Shown: positions 8,473-17,184 of the stretch, piece by piece
Position numbering within the stretch: the stretch's first letter is position 1
Layout of the letters: each line of letters opens with the position of its first letter
Assembly: GCA_026393675.1 (NCBI GenBank)
Contig: JAPKZQ010000042.1
Location: 1-64,000, forward strand
Direction: 5' to 3'
Length of the DNA stretch: 64,000 bases
Source: Acidobacteriota bacterium
Lineage (GTDB): Bacteria > Acidobacteriota > Vicinamibacteria > Vicinamibacterales > JAKQTR01
Notes under the pieces: model-generated
What the model saw: the letters and a program-made list of their open reading frames with translations, nothing else
What the model was told of the DNA's origin: nothing
Database searches by the model: none
Position numbers and translations under genes: made by a program

Positions 8473-8494
8473 AAGGCCTGATTCTTCAGGCCTT
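8473..8494 (-). terminator. Original tRNA-Pro terminator, displaced by island insertion
   Basis: A perfect 9-bp stem with a 4-nt loop (AAGGCCTGA, then TCAGGCCTT) is followed on the minus strand by a T-rich run. It lies 15 bp beyond the CCA end of the tRNA-Pro fragment at 8511. In the uninterrupted chromosome it would have ended tRNA-Pro transcription. Confidence 0.7.
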
Positions 8495-8508
8495 CCTTGC
8501 TGGGATGT

Positions 8509-8555
8509 GTTGGTCGGGGCGAGTGGATTCGAACCACCGACCCCTCGGTCCCGAA
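8509..8555 (-). repeat. Island end: 3' half of tRNA-Pro (att-type direct repeat, left copy)
   Basis: This 47-bp stretch is identical to 19647-19693, which covers the 3' half of the intact tRNA-Pro gene from the anticodon loop to the encoded CCA. Beyond 8555 the sequences diverge completely. This is the classic signature of tyrosine-integrase insertion at a tRNA gene, where the displaced 3' half marks the far end of the element. Confidence 0.9.
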
Positions 8556-8759
8556 GCGGTCCCGGAGGCCGGGCGCAGCAGGGCGGACCCAGCTTCTTGG
8601 GCCTAATCTCGGTCCCGTCAGGGCTCAGGAGCGCGCCTGCGACGACTTCCTTTACTGAACTTTACTGGTCTGACTCCGACCGACCCCCGCTCACGTATTT
8701 CAACTCGTGGAAGACGCAAGCGGAGCGGCGCGCCGACGCAAGTAGGTGGAACAGGAGTG

Positions 8760-8804
8760 TGGAGGCGCCGTCCGGATTTGAACCGGAGAATGGAGGTTTT
8801 GCAG
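8760..8804 (-). repeat. tRNA-Cys-like 3'-half fragment
   Basis: On the minus strand the sequence reads from an anticodon loop CTGCAAA (GCA, Cys) through a T arm with a perfect 5-bp stem (TCCGG, loop TTCAAAT, CCGGA) to an acceptor strand CGGCGCC and TCCA. The 5' half of a tRNA is missing: upstream bases do not pair with the anticodon stem. It looks like an attachment-site remnant of another tRNA-targeting element. No second copy was found in the window. Confidence 0.7.
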
Positions 8805-8875
8805 TTGTGCAAGCCACCCTAAAACGCTAGTGAATACGCATATTTCCTAATGATTTTGCACGGGACGCGGTGCTG

Positions 8876-8929
8876 AGTGGTGCCAAGTGGTGCCCAATGG
8901 TGCCGAACGGGTTACGGTTTGGGTTACGG
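8876..8929 (+). repeat. Two sets of short direct repeats next to a tRNA fragment
   Basis: Three consecutive 10-bp units (AGTGGTGCCA, AGTGGTGCCC, AATGGTGCCG) at 8876-8905 are followed by two copies of GGGTTACGG (8909-8917 and 8921-8929). Two classes of short repeats beside an att-like site resemble integrase arm-binding sites, though this is inference. The interval 8556-9047 holds no convincing gene; overlapping reading frames there are tRNA-derived or shadow. Confidence 0.45.
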
Positions 8930-9047
8930 TCACCGTGCAACCCGGTGCCGACTGCCGCCGTTTGGTGCGGTGTTCACCGCCAACGGCCCTACCAACGCGT
9001 GGAATACCAGCTTGTCAGGAGCGACCGTGGCCGCTTGTGGAACGACC

Positions 9048-9572
9048 TTACCAGCCGAACGGAATCTGGACGCCTACGCCAAACGTGAAGATCGTATCCT
9101 TCGAGCCGGATGATCCGGCAATTCGGTGTGAAACGCCTGCACTCAATCTCGCGCCCATCAAGACAAGTCCCGCCTCCACTCCCGCATAGGTCGCATCGGC
9201 GGTAGCGTTCGTCGGATTGCTGGTCGTACGCGTCACTCTGAGCAGTCCATCGAATCCGGTCGTCAACAGTCGCCCTTCGCGGGCGAGGGCCGCACCACCA
9301 ACGGCGATGCTGAGGCCGCCGACACCGCCAGTGCCAACCAAGATGAGACCTTTTCGGCCGGAAGTAGGGTCTGCTCCGGCCTTGGCAGGAAAGGTCGGCC
9401 CGAACAGGAACCCCACGCTACCGGAAAGACCTGTCGGAGTGCCCCACTGGCCTCCCACTAGGAAAACCGCGCTGGCCGAACCAAGTGGCGCCGGCTCGCC
9501 AGCGTACAGAGGAGTGGCATGGTACGCCAGCACTACCAGGACAAGCATGACTTGCGAGGATCGCCCATTCAT
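9048..9572 (-). CDS. Small secreted protein, possibly a beta-barrel
   Basis: The gene encodes 174 residues. An N-terminal signal peptide (MLVLVVLAYHATPLYAG) precedes glycine-rich alternating segments (AVFLVGGQWGTPTGLSGSVG, TGGVGGLSIAVGGAAL, ATYAGVEAGLVLMGARLSAG). It ends in TFGVGVQIPFGW, an aromatic-terminated strand. That pattern suggests outer-membrane beta strands. A GGGAG motif lies about 10 nt before the ATG. No family was recognised. It is followed on the same strand by nothing before the island end. Confidence 0.6.
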   Translation of the reverse strand: MNGRSSQVMLVLVVLAYHATPLYAGEPAPLGSASAVFLVGGQWGTPTGLSGSVGFLFGPTFPAKAGADPTSGRKGLILVGTGGVGGLSIAVGGAALAREGRLLTTGFDGLLRVTRTTSNPTNATADATYAGVEAGLVLMGARLSAGVSHRIAGSSGSKDTIFTFGVGVQIPFGW

Positions 9573-9659
9573 CGAATTTGTACTCCCGCTTTGTCCCTCT
9601 GCGTAGGTACCGCGTCGAAAGCGGCGTGAAAGCAGACACCCTGCGGAGAGGTAAGGCCC

Positions 9660-10390
9660 CTACGGCCTGAGGTAGATCGTCGTCAGCGTACGATTGTCGC
9701 CAGGGAGTCGATACCCGAGGAAGCCGCCAGCGATTGGTGTTCCGAAGAGGGAGAGGGGAATGAGGATTCCCTGGCCCCAAAACTCCTCCCATCCCTCCCC
9801 GCCCACGACAAGAAGGCATACTCCGCGAAGAGTCCGACGCCTGCGCCAAGCACCGCGCCTGCCACCGACCCGCGCCGGCCGATCCATTGGCTGACCTCGT
9901 CGACATCCGCCCGCGCAATCCAAAGCGTGGAGCGGTTGGGGCTATCCAGATCCACTGCTGTCAGCCCCGCGTCCTCGAATACGACGAGCCGGCACCTTCT
10001 GGCAGGCAGCCCCTGAGCACGAAGCACGATCTCGCTGCCCGTCAGTTGCCGAAGACGTGACCAGTCGCGGCGCGGGTCCTGCGACGCCGTGCCCGTCGCA
10101 CTCAGCGGCTCGTAGCGCACATGTGCGAGCGAATCCCGAAGACTTGACGGCGCACTGCCGCGAAGTGCCGATGTCACCTTGTATTCTGCTGTCTCCTCGG
10201 CGTCGGCATGAAGGGACACGCCGTCGAACCTCCAGACGACGTCTTTCTCGAACTTCATCATTCCGCTCGACAATACAGAGATCTTCTGCGCCGTCACCTG
10301 TCCGACAGGAAGCGGCTTGGCCCCGGATGTCTGAGCTGACGCTACGGAGGCAACCAGAACGGCCACAGCTACGAGAACCCACGACTTCAT
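9660..10390 (-). pseudogene. Secreted hypothetical protein with an apparent frameshift near its C terminus
   Basis: The start at 10390 is supported by AAGGAG about 6 nt upstream and by a signal peptide (MKSWVLVAVAVLVASVASAQ). The mature part contains LTGSEIVLRAQGLPARRCRL and a glycine-rich hydrophobic segment (GSVAGAVLGAGVGLFAEYAF). After that, near 9820, protein-like sequence moves to another frame (GWEEFWGQGILIPLSLFGTP, then GYRLPGDNRTLTTIYLRP) ending at 9660. Either one indel broke the gene or there is a sequencing error. The fold seems to be a small envelope protein with one hydrophobic region; function unknown. Confidence 0.5.
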
Positions 10391-10617
10391 GACGGCTCCT
10401 TTGAAGACGAGGACGCGCACACTGTGTCTTCCGCCGCCACGACTGTCAAGGTCCCTTGCACCGAAGATCAGCAGGGCCGATCGGATCGCTTGTGATACAG
10501 CCGAGCCGCGTTAAGGGTTGCGGGCCACGAGCCGCAATAACTATGCCCAACGGCGCAATCCCGGCTCCTGCGATGCGGGTGGCGTGATCGCTGCTTCCAC
10601 CAGCGACGAGTCGCTTC

Positions 10618-11475
10618 TTACTGCGGCGACTTCGGCTCTCTTGGTGAATCAGGTTTGGGATGTTCTCGGAGAAGCAGTGTGCCGAGTTCGCGTCCCACAG
10701 CCTCGGGGCTGGTATCGCGCTGCGCGCTTTCTCGCAGGCGCTCGCCCTCTTCCCGAATGGACGCCAGGTCCTCTTGGGAGTATACCGTGGTGTCTACTCC
10801 ATCTCGCCCGAGGGACGGCAGCGATGACTTCGGTAGAGCGGTACGCCCTGACGAGGACGAATCCACCGGCGTCACCATTGTCACCATGAATTGCGCTTGC
10901 CCGGTATACTCCGCCGCGAACCTCCGCGCCAACGTCTCGAATGGAGCGACGTCTCCTAAGGGAGCGTATGCAAGTCCCTGCCAGAGCGGGTTCTTCAACC
11001 ATTGGGAACCGTCTCTTGGTTCTGTTCGATAGACCGTCACAGGAACCACAATAGCCATCAATCGTGTCGTGGGAGCGGACATGGGATTAACAGCCCCTCG
11101 AGGGATCATCCGGACAACGATACGAGCGGCTGTCGGTAATGGCGCTGTAGAGATGGGACCCCTCGTGGTCTCCATTTCGACGTACAACACGACCTCCGCC
11201 GTGTCGAGATCGGCTACAGGCTTGAACCGTCCGTCTTTTCGAAGAACCTTCTCAAGCGTGGACTTAACCTTCGTAGCCTTCACCACGGCTTTTGGAAGGC
11301 TTACGGGTGCGAAACTCCACCCGGTTGACCGAAACAGCAGGCTCTCCGGAGCGCCGTCATTCACTACTACACACACTCGTGTCGTCGGAGTCGTTGAAGA
11401 AGCCGCAGGATGGAGGAGGAAGAGGAAAATAACTGCTAGAGAAAGGACCATCGACGTGGAGCTTCTTCGACCCAT
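10618..11475 (-). CDS. Secreted hypothetical protein
   Basis: The start at 11475 is chosen because GGAGG lies 9 nt upstream and a clear signal peptide follows (SMVLSLAVIFLFLLHPAASS); a longer in-frame start at 11619 would bury it. The ~285-residue protein has a conserved-looking core (KSTLEKVLRKDGRFKPVADL, AEVVLYVEMETT, RIVVRMIPRG) and a charged, probably disordered C terminus. It may be periplasmic or surface-exposed. No family was recognised. It lies between two other secreted proteins on the same strand, but gaps of over 150 bp argue against tight operon coupling. Confidence 0.6.
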   Translation of the reverse strand: MGRRSSTSMVLSLAVIFLFLLHPAASSTTPTTRVCVVVNDGAPESLLFRSTGWSFAPVSLPKAVVKATKVKSTLEKVLRKDGRFKPVADLDTAEVVLYVEMETTRGPISTAPLPTAARIVVRMIPRGAVNPMSAPTTRLMAIVVPVTVYRTEPRDGSQWLKNPLWQGLAYAPLGDVAPFETLARRFAAEYTGQAQFMVTMVTPVDSSSSGRTALPKSSLPSLGRDGVDTTVYSQEDLASIREEGERLRESAQRDTSPEAVGRELGTLLLREHPKPDSPREPKSPQ

Positions 11476-11631
11476 GTGACGAGCCCTCCTACGCAGATGA
11501 TACGCCTGCCGCCGGCAAAGAGCATCTCGGCGGCGACCGCCCATCCCGGCTCCCGCGAGGCGGGTGGCGGGACCGTCGGCCCCGGCAGACAGTTCGGTGA
11601 ATGGTCCGAACGGTCGCACGGCGGCAACGCC

Positions 11632-13662
11632 TCAACGCACGTCGAACCTGACCGCCCTTCGGGCAACCTCCTTGCCGAGCGTGGCATCAAGAGTCAGAAG
11701 GTGAGGTCCCGGGGCAAGGCGGCTGAGCGGCAATACAAGCCGGTACTCCGTCGACCGGTCCCTACCGAATCGACTCGGCCCAAGCGTCTCGTGGCTCTCA
11801 AACACCGCTTCGCCGAGGGCGTCGATAATCGCCGCTGAGAGGGCGGCCGTCACCGTCGCATCCTTGCCGCCCTGATAGACACGCACCAACGCCGTGACTG
11901 TTTCGGACGGCGAGAAGCTGCGCCTGGAGGTAGGGACGACGGGCAGGATCGACCGCAGCGCGTCCCGCGGTGCGACCATGCCTCCCGGCTCTGCGCTCAG
12001 GACCACGCCGGACAGCGACAGTCGGTCCTTCGCGAAATTGGGAACGTCCACCTCGCACGTCACGCTGCCTGTCTTAGCCCCGAACGTCGTCGCGGCAGCG
12101 ATTCGCAGGTCGTAGTGCCCCGGCCCCACCTCTATCCGTGTCAGCACCTCGTATTGGACCTTCTCCGCCCCCGCGGGCAGCCCGACCTTCACGTGACTCG
12201 TGACGGAACCTGCCGGCTTGCCGTCCGCGCGATAGGCGCTGATCACAACGTCCACGTCGTCGAGCGTCGCCTTCTGACGCGTGGGTGTGGTTTGGTCGAC
12301 TCCGAGGACGACCGCCACGTTGGGCTGCGCACCACCGGGGACCATGAATGGTGCCGCCGCCGCTCGCAAGCCAACGTCACGCACCGGCAGCAGACCGCGC
12401 AGCGCGCCGGTGAGGAGCGGGTGCGCAGACACGGAGGCTTTGCTGGCAACCGCAACATCAGTGGAGTATCGCGTCCGGCTGTGCACCGTAAGGTCTGCCC
12501 GATTCACGCGCACGTCCAGTTTGTGCACCTTCTTCCCCGGCGGGTTTGAGGATTGGTAGCCAAGCAGGTAGTACGAACCGGTCTCAGCAAAGACCTGCGC
12601 GATGCCGGGGCCGGGATCGTTGCTGCCGGTCACCGCGAACCCACCCGTGTTGGCAGCGACGTCCTGGAGAAACCGGCGATTGATCAGACCCTCTTCGCGC
12701 GTACCGCCTGGCGCCAGTTCGCTTCCCCCTATGTTCCAGGTGGTCGGTCCAATCTGAAGATCGAGTGCCTGACCGCGCAGCCCACCCGGGTCGAGCCCAT
12801 AGATACTCACGTTCGCGCGGCCAGCCGCCGCCAGCAATTCTGCCCATTCGTCCTTCAACTGATCGGCGAATGCACTCCGGCTCGGGCCTCCCTCCAGGGC
12901 AATTGGAATGCCGGCACTAATCCAGAGCACGGCTATTCGACGCGGTCCGAGGCCGGCGAGCCCCTGAACCAGATTCCGGATTGTCGCCGTCACCGAGAGA
13001 TAGATCGGGCCCGACGACTCCTCGAATCGGTCGAAGTCGCGCCTCATGCGCGGGACATACCGCCTAACGGCGGACGTCAGGCGCGCGTGGTCCGTCGTGA
13101 CATTCTGGCTCGCCTCGCGGCCCGCGGTGAAGACAACGGCCGTGAGGTCCGACGGGGAGAGCTTGTCGATGGCAAGCGTCGCGAGACCCTTGGCTCGTAC
13201 CGCTTCGCCCGGCGCCATGGGCGATAGATCATCGAGCACAAGCACGATCACGCGACCATCTACCGCGAGGCTGTTTGTCGTGACATCAGCGGGTACGTCG
13301 CTTAGCCAGGCCGTTTCCGGCCTGCCGACGCTGCCCGTCGCGGCCACGTCAGGGAGGTCGACGGCTGAGAAAGTTGCGATCGTCTGCGGCTTGCCATCCT
13401 CGATAATTGTGAAATCTGCGGCAGTGAGATCACGTACCGGGCGACGGTCCTTGTCGAGGACCGACACGTCAACCACAACCGCATCGACGCCGGTCCTGAA
13501 GGTCGGAGGAGGGAGTTGCTGAGCTGAAATCCCGACTACGACGGCAATCGCGCAAGATGAGAATAGCGCCGAAGAAAGGCCGCAGACGGTACGCCTAACG
13601 TGTCCCGACCTGGCCCATAGGCCCGCCAACTGTGGATGGGCAGACGCAACCGGGTGTTCCAT
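11632..13662 (-). CDS. VWFA-related domain protein of the acidobacterial type
   Basis: The ATG at 13662 has AAGGAG 8 nt upstream and starts a protein of about 676 residues. After an N-terminal hydrophobic segment comes the family hallmark FRTGVDAVVVDVSVLDKDRR, then PVRDLTAADFTIIEDGKPQ and a von Willebrand A-like core (RVIVLVLDDLSPM, TDHARLTSAVRRYVPR, GPRRIAVLWISAGIPI). YYLLGYQSSNPPGKKVHKLD is also typical. C-terminal beta-rich domains follow. This family is strongly expanded in Acidobacteria and is usually secreted; its role is unknown. Its presence is one reason for placing the window in that phylum. Confidence 0.85.
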   Translation of the reverse strand: MEHPVASAHPQLAGLWARSGHVRRTVCGLSSALFSSCAIAVVVGISAQQLPPPTFRTGVDAVVVDVSVLDKDRRPVRDLTAADFTIIEDGKPQTIATFSAVDLPDVAATGSVGRPETAWLSDVPADVTTNSLAVDGRVIVLVLDDLSPMAPGEAVRAKGLATLAIDKLSPSDLTAVVFTAGREASQNVTTDHARLTSAVRRYVPRMRRDFDRFEESSGPIYLSVTATIRNLVQGLAGLGPRRIAVLWISAGIPIALEGGPSRSAFADQLKDEWAELLAAAGRANVSIYGLDPGGLRGQALDLQIGPTTWNIGGSELAPGGTREEGLINRRFLQDVAANTGGFAVTGSNDPGPGIAQVFAETGSYYLLGYQSSNPPGKKVHKLDVRVNRADLTVHSRTRYSTDVAVASKASVSAHPLLTGALRGLLPVRDVGLRAAAAPFMVPGGAQPNVAVVLGVDQTTPTRQKATLDDVDVVISAYRADGKPAGSVTSHVKVGLPAGAEKVQYEVLTRIEVGPGHYDLRIAAATTFGAKTGSVTCEVDVPNFAKDRLSLSGVVLSAEPGGMVAPRDALRSILPVVPTSRRSFSPSETVTALVRVYQGGKDATVTAALSAAIIDALGEAVFESHETLGPSRFGRDRSTEYRLVLPLSRLAPGPHLLTLDATLGKEVARRAVRFDVR

Positions 13663-13819
13663 GGTCGGAACTCCTTCTCCGACGAGGTGATCGCGCATAT
13701 TATGCCACAGCTCACACGGTCGGAACGTATACGACGGCCAGCGAGAAACGCGGGTGGACGGGGAGGCCGTGAACGGCGACGCTCACTCATAATCTACGCT
13801 CCCCTGCGCGGTTGTTGGC

Positions 13820-14008
13820 ATGTACTTGACGACGATCCCGGATGAACTTCGCGCGCAAGGCCATGTTGTGGGAACGTCCTATATTCAGAACGGTCACGGG
13901 CAACTCGTCGTCGTTGATGATGTGGCGATGTCCATACCAGACGCAAAGGCAGTCGCCAAGAAACGCTCAACGGTTGCTGAGATCGCTGCGGCTAGGAAAG
14001 CAAACTGA
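13820..14008 (+). CDS. Small hypothetical protein
   Basis: The gene encodes 62 residues (MYLTTIPDELRAQGHVVGTS, then IQNGHGQLVVVDDVAMSIPD and a basic alanine-rich tail). The composition looks protein-like and it sits alone between the VWFA-related gene and a gene remnant. No family was recognised; coding status is moderate. Confidence 0.4.
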   Translation: MYLTTIPDELRAQGHVVGTSYIQNGHGQLVVVDDVAMSIPDAKAVAKKRSTVAEIAAARKAN

Positions 14009-14102
14009 CCCACTACCGAAAGCTCAAGTAACCCCCTGTCCAACCGTTGTGTTGGTGGTGGTGGCCTATACTTCGTGTTACCGTGTCACGCTGGAGGCCG
14101 CC

Positions 14103-14609
14103 GGTGTACCCGAGAACGCTCAAGGTCGGGCCGCGGCCGCGTGGCACGTGCTGAACTCGTGGAAGTCCCTGCCTGGACTCGAAGGCGGGGTCCTGAACGT
14201 TGTACAGCTGGACGCTTGGGTAACCAGGGCGCTCGCTCTAGCCGTCGAAAGGCGGCAGGCGACGGTCGTCGCGGATTACGTCGGGAAGCTTCTGAGTAGT
14301 AGCCCCGCTGGCCCAGACGGAGGCTGGCCGCACGAGGCGGTTCGGGACGTTATAGAAAGGGTGGAAGATCCGGATCTCGAGAGCGGGTTTGAGGTGGGCG
14401 TGTTCAACAGGCGAGGTGTCGTCACTCGTCACCCAGCTGAAGGCGGACGGCAAGAGCGGGTGCTGCCCGATCAGTATCAAGCGTGGGCTGCGCAGATCGC
14501 GGACCGCTGGCCGCGGACCGCTGCTGTTCTCCGGAATCTCGAAAGGACGTACCGAAGCTACGCGCAACGTGAGGACGTCGAAACCGACCTGCGGAATGAC
14601 GGCCTCTGA
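14103..14609 (+). pseudogene. C-terminal remnant of a large uncharacterised protein
   Basis: From about 14103 the frame gives conserved-looking sequence: AAAAWHVLNSWKSLPGLEGG, DAWVTRALALAVERRQATVV, GGWPHEAVRDVIERVEDPDL, WAAQIADRWPRTAAVLRNLE and RSYAQREDVETDLRNDGL. This resembles the C-terminal end of a longer multi-domain protein rather than a full product. Sequence before 14103 in this frame is not protein-like and no start is evident. I cannot name the family. It lies among other defence-type fragments in the island. Confidence 0.45.
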
Positions 14610-14694
14610 TAGGCAGCGACAATATCGCGCGCTTGGCTGTATGGATGGCCCCCCCGTGCGACGCCCCGAACTGCGAGGCCACGAGTTCGCTCTA

Positions 14695-14973
14695 ATGAAG
14701 CGTTTCAATGTGCCCGCTGTGATGGCAAGACGGACGCGAAAGATACTTGCCGTGGCCGTCCCGCGTCAGCAGTATCGCCTCATCCTCGGCGCATGGGGCT
14801 GCGTGGCGTTCGGGATCGAGATCTCGGTCATGGCGCGGTTATTCCACGACGCTCTCACAACCACCTTTCGAGAAGTGTTCGACACCATCACCTTCGCGAG
14901 CACGAACTGGTCGGAGGAGCGCATGTCCATCGGTCCGCTCGCAAGGCTACTCGCCACCCGGGTAGCACCGTGA
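14695..14973 (+). pseudogene. C-terminal remnant of a TIGR02452/DUF2263 (microbial PARG-like) protein
   Basis: The 92 residues from the ATG at 14695 contain ARRTRKILAVA, RLILGAWGCVAFG, VMARLFHDALTTTFREVFDT and WSEERMSIGPLARLL. These match the end of the catalytic domain in TIGR02452 proteins, where LGAWGCGVFGNDP is the usual form. Here GNDP is replaced by GIEI and the N-terminal catalytic half is missing, so it is probably inactive. PARG-like enzymes remove ADP-ribose. The stop overlaps the GTG start of the HNH gene. Confidence 0.55.
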
Positions 14974-15956
14974 CGATTCGCGCCTCGCTGGACTGTACCG
15001 TGTGCGAGCCATGCATCTACTGCGCGTCATCAAGGCCGCCAACGAAACGCGAGCACGTGATGCCTCGGTCGTTGGGAACATTCGCGCATAACTGGACGCT
15101 CAATTGCGTGTGTGACGAGTGCAATAAGTACTTTGCCGACAACCTGGAGCTTGCTCTCGGCCGAGACAGCCGGGAGGCGTTTCTGAGAATTGAGCTTGGG
15201 CTCAAGCCTGCTGCCGGCGCGGCGGAGCTTCTGAATCGCCGGGTCAAGTCGCGCCTACAAGATCCCGGTCAATTCGACGGTGCCCGCGTCGTGATGATGG
15301 CATCCGACGACGGCACCGACATGATTCCTGTGCCTGTTCCGCAGGTCGGATTTCGGCATAAAGGCGAGGACTGGAGTTCTCTAATAGAGAAGGAACTCAC
15401 GCCCGAGAACGTCCAGAAGTTCAGAGGGCCGACCGTAGAAGTCAGGATTCTCGGCGTTGGCCCCGACTGCGAGCGGTTGAGGCAGCGGCTCGCAGATCTG
15501 GGAATTGGCTTCGACGAACGCTCCCGAGCAATGAACCAGCCAATCACGGAGCAGCCATCATTCACTGTTGTGCATGACATCGATGTCGATCAGACGGTCA
15601 TTCGCGCCGCCTGCAAGATCGGGTTCAACTACGCAGCCAAGATCCTGGGTTGCGCAACGGTCCGCCGTCCTGCTTTCGACGCCTCAAGGCGGTTCGTGAG
15701 GTACGGTGAAGCACCTGTTCGGCTTGCGACCGTACAGAGGGCCTCGGTCCTTGTCGGTCCACACGCCGACTCATCGAGGGTTCACGCCTGCGCGATTGGG
15801 TGGGATTCTGGCCATCTCGTGGTTCTGGTGAGCCTGTTCAACGAGATCACATATGGCATGCGGATGTGCGCGGCTGACCCCGACCAGTTTCCGACGTCGC
15901 GTCACTTCTTCGACCCTCTGGAGCGAACCATCTCGCAGGCTGGTGTTTCCGACTGA
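14970..15956 (+). CDS. HNH endonuclease-domain protein
   Basis: The GTG at 14970 is chosen because upstream in-frame sequence is not protein-like. The product is about 328 residues. An N-terminal treble-clef region holds CIYCASSRPPTKREHVMPRS followed by CVCDECNKYFADNLE. This is the CxxC...EHVxPxS...CxxCN pattern of HNH_5-type nucleases, with the zinc cysteines and the histidine present. A ~250-residue C-terminal region of unknown fold follows (SFTVVHDIDVDQTVIRAACK, GWDSGHLVVLVSLFNEITYG). It may be a defence nuclease or a homing-type protein. The gene looks intact inside otherwise degraded surroundings. Confidence 0.7.
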   Translation: MTIRASLDCTVCEPCIYCASSRPPTKREHVMPRSLGTFAHNWTLNCVCDECNKYFADNLELALGRDSREAFLRIELGLKPAAGAAELLNRRVKSRLQDPGQFDGARVVMMASDDGTDMIPVPVPQVGFRHKGEDWSSLIEKELTPENVQKFRGPTVEVRILGVGPDCERLRQRLADLGIGFDERSRAMNQPITEQPSFTVVHDIDVDQTVIRAACKIGFNYAAKILGCATVRRPAFDASRRFVRYGEAPVRLATVQRASVLVGPHADSSRVHACAIGWDSGHLVVLVSLFNEITYGMRMCAADPDQFPTSRHFFDPLERTISQAGVSD

Positions 15957-15963
15957 ACGGACC

Positions 15964-16149
15964 TGAGCTTGACTATCTGCACGACGGGCGTATAAACATT
16001 GTTGGGCGGGATCTTGCCGTTAAGGATCAGACGCAGACGAACTCGACGAAGCCACACTCGACGTTGCCGACCTACTCGGTCAGTGGTACACGGTCGAGCC
16101 GATGATAAGCGGCGCCGGCCGGCGCCTACATCCCGGCAGGCTCACCGAA
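15964..16149 (+). pseudogene. Frameshifted 3' remnant of an unidentified gene
   Basis: Two plus-strand frames give protein-like pieces in sequence: LDYLHDGRINIVGRDLAVKD (from about 15969), then DADELDEATLDVADLLGQWY and TVEPMISGAGRRLHPGRLTE with a stop at 16147-16149. One indel near 16028 separates them. The rest of the gene is absent. Its 3' end overlaps the convergent gene at 16126. Confidence 0.35.
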
Positions 16150-17184
16150 TAGGAGCATCTGGCCTTCGGCCGGTGCTTCTGCCGGACCCTTCTCTGCCTC
16201 CAGCTCCGCGAATCTCTCCCGCACGTCCTTCTTGAACGGGCCGTAGAAGACGGTGTAGAAGTCGTCGTCGCCATTGGGTGGCAGGGCGAGTTGATGCTCG
16301 ACCAAACGTTCGAGGGCGCGTCGAATCCACGTAGTGGTGGGAAACTGAACCGCTCGCTGATCCTGATGTAGAACGGCGGACCCATTCGCCGCCTGCAGTT
16401 CTTGCGTCACAGCAGCGATGGACACTTGTAGCTTGTGCTTACCTGTCTGCTCGTCGTACTTTCCATCCGGAATCAGCGATGGCAGGTAGTCCACCCAAAG
16501 GCGTTCGAGCAGCAGGACCATCGGCGGCCGGTAGTCGTAGTACCGCACATTACCGAACGACTGCAGCACTTCGTCGATGGGGATGTTGACTCCCTCATCG
16601 AGCCTCGCCGAAAGCTCTGGGTCGCCGACTTGGCCGGCCGCTAGGCGGAAGAAATAGTAGGGGACGCGTTCCGTCGACTCGTTAAACTCAATGACGCTGG
16701 AGTTTGGTCCAACTGAATCGTCGGCTCTGACCCTGCGTTCGTCGAAGTAACGCGCGAACTTGCGCCCTCGGCTCTGGTGAACGAGGATGGCAGCGTCCGA
16801 GTGCTGGATCTGTTCGGACTCGGTCCACCATCCTGCCAGCGCCGCGTCGTACTTGCGAAGCTGCTGGATGTGCTGCTCGTAGTGGCCGTCTCGGTCAAGC
16901 GACTTCTTCGCCTCGGCGACGATGCCGTACGTCGCAGTCTTTTGAGCGACCAAGTCGGGCGTCACATCGTCGGGCTGAACGACGGCCTCGGGGTTGTCGG
17001 CGGTTGGAGCAGGGACCGGTGCCGGAGTCATCCGGCGACCAAGTCCGAATTCCGCGCCTTCCCGCTTCGAAACGCCGTTGTGAGTGACTAGCGCTGCGAA
17101 CGCGAGTAGTGCGTGAACCGTCTGTTCGTAGTCGATGGCCGCGTCAATTAGTCGCGCCGTCGAGTCGCCGTTCTTCTTGGTCAT
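16126..17184 (-). CDS. Uncharacterised protein with a PD-(D/E)XK-nuclease-like motif, second gene of a two-gene module
   Basis: The product is 352 residues with no signal peptide. Around residues 70-130 lies DDVTPDLVAQKTATYGIVAE followed by AKKSL and HYEQHIQQLRKYDAALAGWW. The P-D, spacer, E-A-K arrangement fits a PD-(D/E)XK nuclease core. A middle region (RVPYYFFRLAAGQVGD, VRYYDYRPPMVLLLERLWVD) is followed by a winged-helix-like C terminus (FPTTTWIRRALERLVEHQLA, DDDFYTVFYGPFKKDVRERF). The start overlaps the upstream gene by 41 nt, showing tight coupling. Nuclease activity is inferred from motif order alone. Confidence 0.6.
   Translation of the reverse strand: MTKKNGDSTARLIDAAIDYEQTVHALLAFAALVTHNGVSKREGAEFGLGRRMTPAPVPAPTADNPEAVVQPDDVTPDLVAQKTATYGIVAEAKKSLDRDGHYEQHIQQLRKYDAALAGWWTESEQIQHSDAAILVHQSRGRKFARYFDERRVRADDSVGPNSSVIEFNESTERVPYYFFRLAAGQVGDPELSARLDEGVNIPIDEVLQSFGNVRYYDYRPPMVLLLERLWVDYLPSLIPDGKYDEQTGKHKLQVSIAAVTQELQAANGSAVLHQDQRAVQFPTTTWIRRALERLVEHQLALPPNGDDDFYTVFYGPFKKDVRERFAELEAEKGPAEAPAEGQMLLFGEPAGM

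Noticed and set aside
8507-8830. Plus-strand frame starting in the tRNA-Pro fragment
   Set aside because: Its residues GASGFEPPTPRSR are the common false translation of an antisense tRNA T arm; no protein support.
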